From an uncultured Flavobacteriaceae bacterium (GTDB taxonomy: Bacteria > Bacteroidota > Bacteroidia > Flavobacteriales > Flavobacteriaceae), in contig CAMZMA010000300.1 of assembly GCA_947311815.1 (NCBI GenBank), positions 1 through 6,157 on the forward strand: 6,157 bases of DNA, given 5' to 3'. Below, in pieces: positions 5,966 through 6,157 of this stretch. Each line of letters starts with the position of its first letter. Position 1 is the first letter of the stretch. The position numbers and the translations under genes are program-made. Below the pieces are notes generated by a model that saw only the letters and a program-made list of their open reading frames with translations, searched no databases and was not told the DNA's origin.

Positions 5966-5996
5966 ATCTATACAAGATTTACTACCAACTATACAT
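5966..5996 (+). promoter_or_regulatory. Putative LytTR operator of the divergent exported-protein gene (paired repeats, 21-bp period)
   Basis: On the plus strand, ATCTATACAA (5966-5975) and AACTATACAT (5987-5996) are direct repeats offset by 21 bp. The 31-bp element matches the one facing the other way at 5891-5921 in 25 of 31 positions, with the proximal 10-mer identical. It also ends exactly 29 bp before its -7 box (6026). The minus strand carries ATAGTTGGT (5992-5984), again 8 of 9 to the recalled LytTR consensus. Shared sequence, orientation and spacing argue that one regulator acts on both promoters. Confidence 0.65.
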
Positions 5997-6025
5997 TTTC
6001 TGATTTTAAAAGAGTATTTCTGCTA

Positions 6026-6033
6026 TAATTTTG
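6026..6033 (+). promoter_or_regulatory. -7 box of the divergent exported-protein gene
   Basis: TAATTTTG matches TAnnTTTG. Transcription would start near 6040, about 30 nt before the ATG at 6069. The -33 region is weak (TTTCTG near 5997-6002, about 23 bp upstream), as would suit a promoter that needs an activator bound at 5966-5996. Confidence 0.6.
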
Positions 6034-6068
6034 TACCTGATGAATGCTTAACCTCAAATAAAATCAGT

Positions 6069-6152
6069 ATGAGACTCATAAAAACAGGTATATTATTCTT
6101 TTTTATAATAGGATTTTCTACACCCACACAAGCCCAATTTTGGAAAAAGTAA
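6069..6152 (+). CDS. Start of an exported protein gene: signal peptide, then apparent frameshift at the window end
   Basis: The ATG at 6069 opens a 27-residue frame: basic MRLIK, hydrophobic core ILFFFIIGF, then STPTQA|QFWKK with a good signal peptidase site after Ala22 (T-Q-A|Q), followed by TAA at 6150. It is far too short for a mature product. One extra A in the run of five at 6144-6148 would give QFWKKVKK and stay open to the window end. Flavobacterial envelope proteins, including some OmpA-family ones, often begin the mature chain with QFWKK followed by Lys-rich helices, so a longer secreted or outer-membrane protein is likely; this is inference from the leader only. It is divergent from the LytTR operon and shares its operator element, making it a candidate target of that system. 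Confidence 0.6.
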   Translation: MRLIKTGILFFFIIGFSTPTQAQFWKK

Positions 6153-6157
6153 AGAAA

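Overview
The window looks like a short stretch of a marine-type Flavobacteriaceae (Bacteroidota) chromosome. The DNA is AT-rich, Shine-Dalgarno sites are absent before starts, and several starts are preceded by the Bacteroidota -7 box TAnnTTTG. The proteins (GlmS, MarC family, DUF3109, LytTR regulator with LytS-type kinases) all read like flavobacterial homologues. The window may be most or all of a draft contig: it opens with a perfect fold-back repeat and closes inside a gene just after an apparent frameshift.

Layout. 1-324: 3' end of glmS on the plus strand, preceded by an inverted copy of part of itself (1-93 is the reverse complement of 136-228). 338-377: a strong bidirectional terminator between glmS and the convergent marC-family gene (404-982, minus). 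983-1066: a short divergent promoter region. 1067-1642: a DUF3109 cysteine-rich protein (plus), whose end overlaps the end of the next minus-strand gene by 15 bp. 1628-5792: a tight minus-strand operon, read from right to left as LytTR response regulator (5058-5792), TPR sensor kinase (5052 down to 3131, broken by one missing base near 4519), and seven-helix membrane sensor kinase (3124-1628). 5793-6068: a divergent regulatory region. 6069 to the end: the start of an exported protein.

How it works together. The operon is a LytS/LytTR-type two-component system with one regulator and two sensor kinases. The kinases have clearly duplicated catalytic halves (about 61 of 81 identical residues around the histidine box) but different sensor halves: periplasmic TPRs in one, a 7TM membrane domain in the other. 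The TPR kinase keeps all ATP-binding motifs. The 7TM kinase keeps its histidine but has lost key N-, G1- and G2-box residues, so it may be a pseudokinase working with its neighbour.

The most interesting signal is in the divergent region. Each of the two promoters carries the same 31-bp element (25 of 31 positions identical): two 10-bp repeats with 21-bp periodicity, each ending exactly 29 bp before the -7 box. This is the geometry expected for a LytTR-domain regulator. It predicts that the regulator controls both its own operon and the divergent exported protein.
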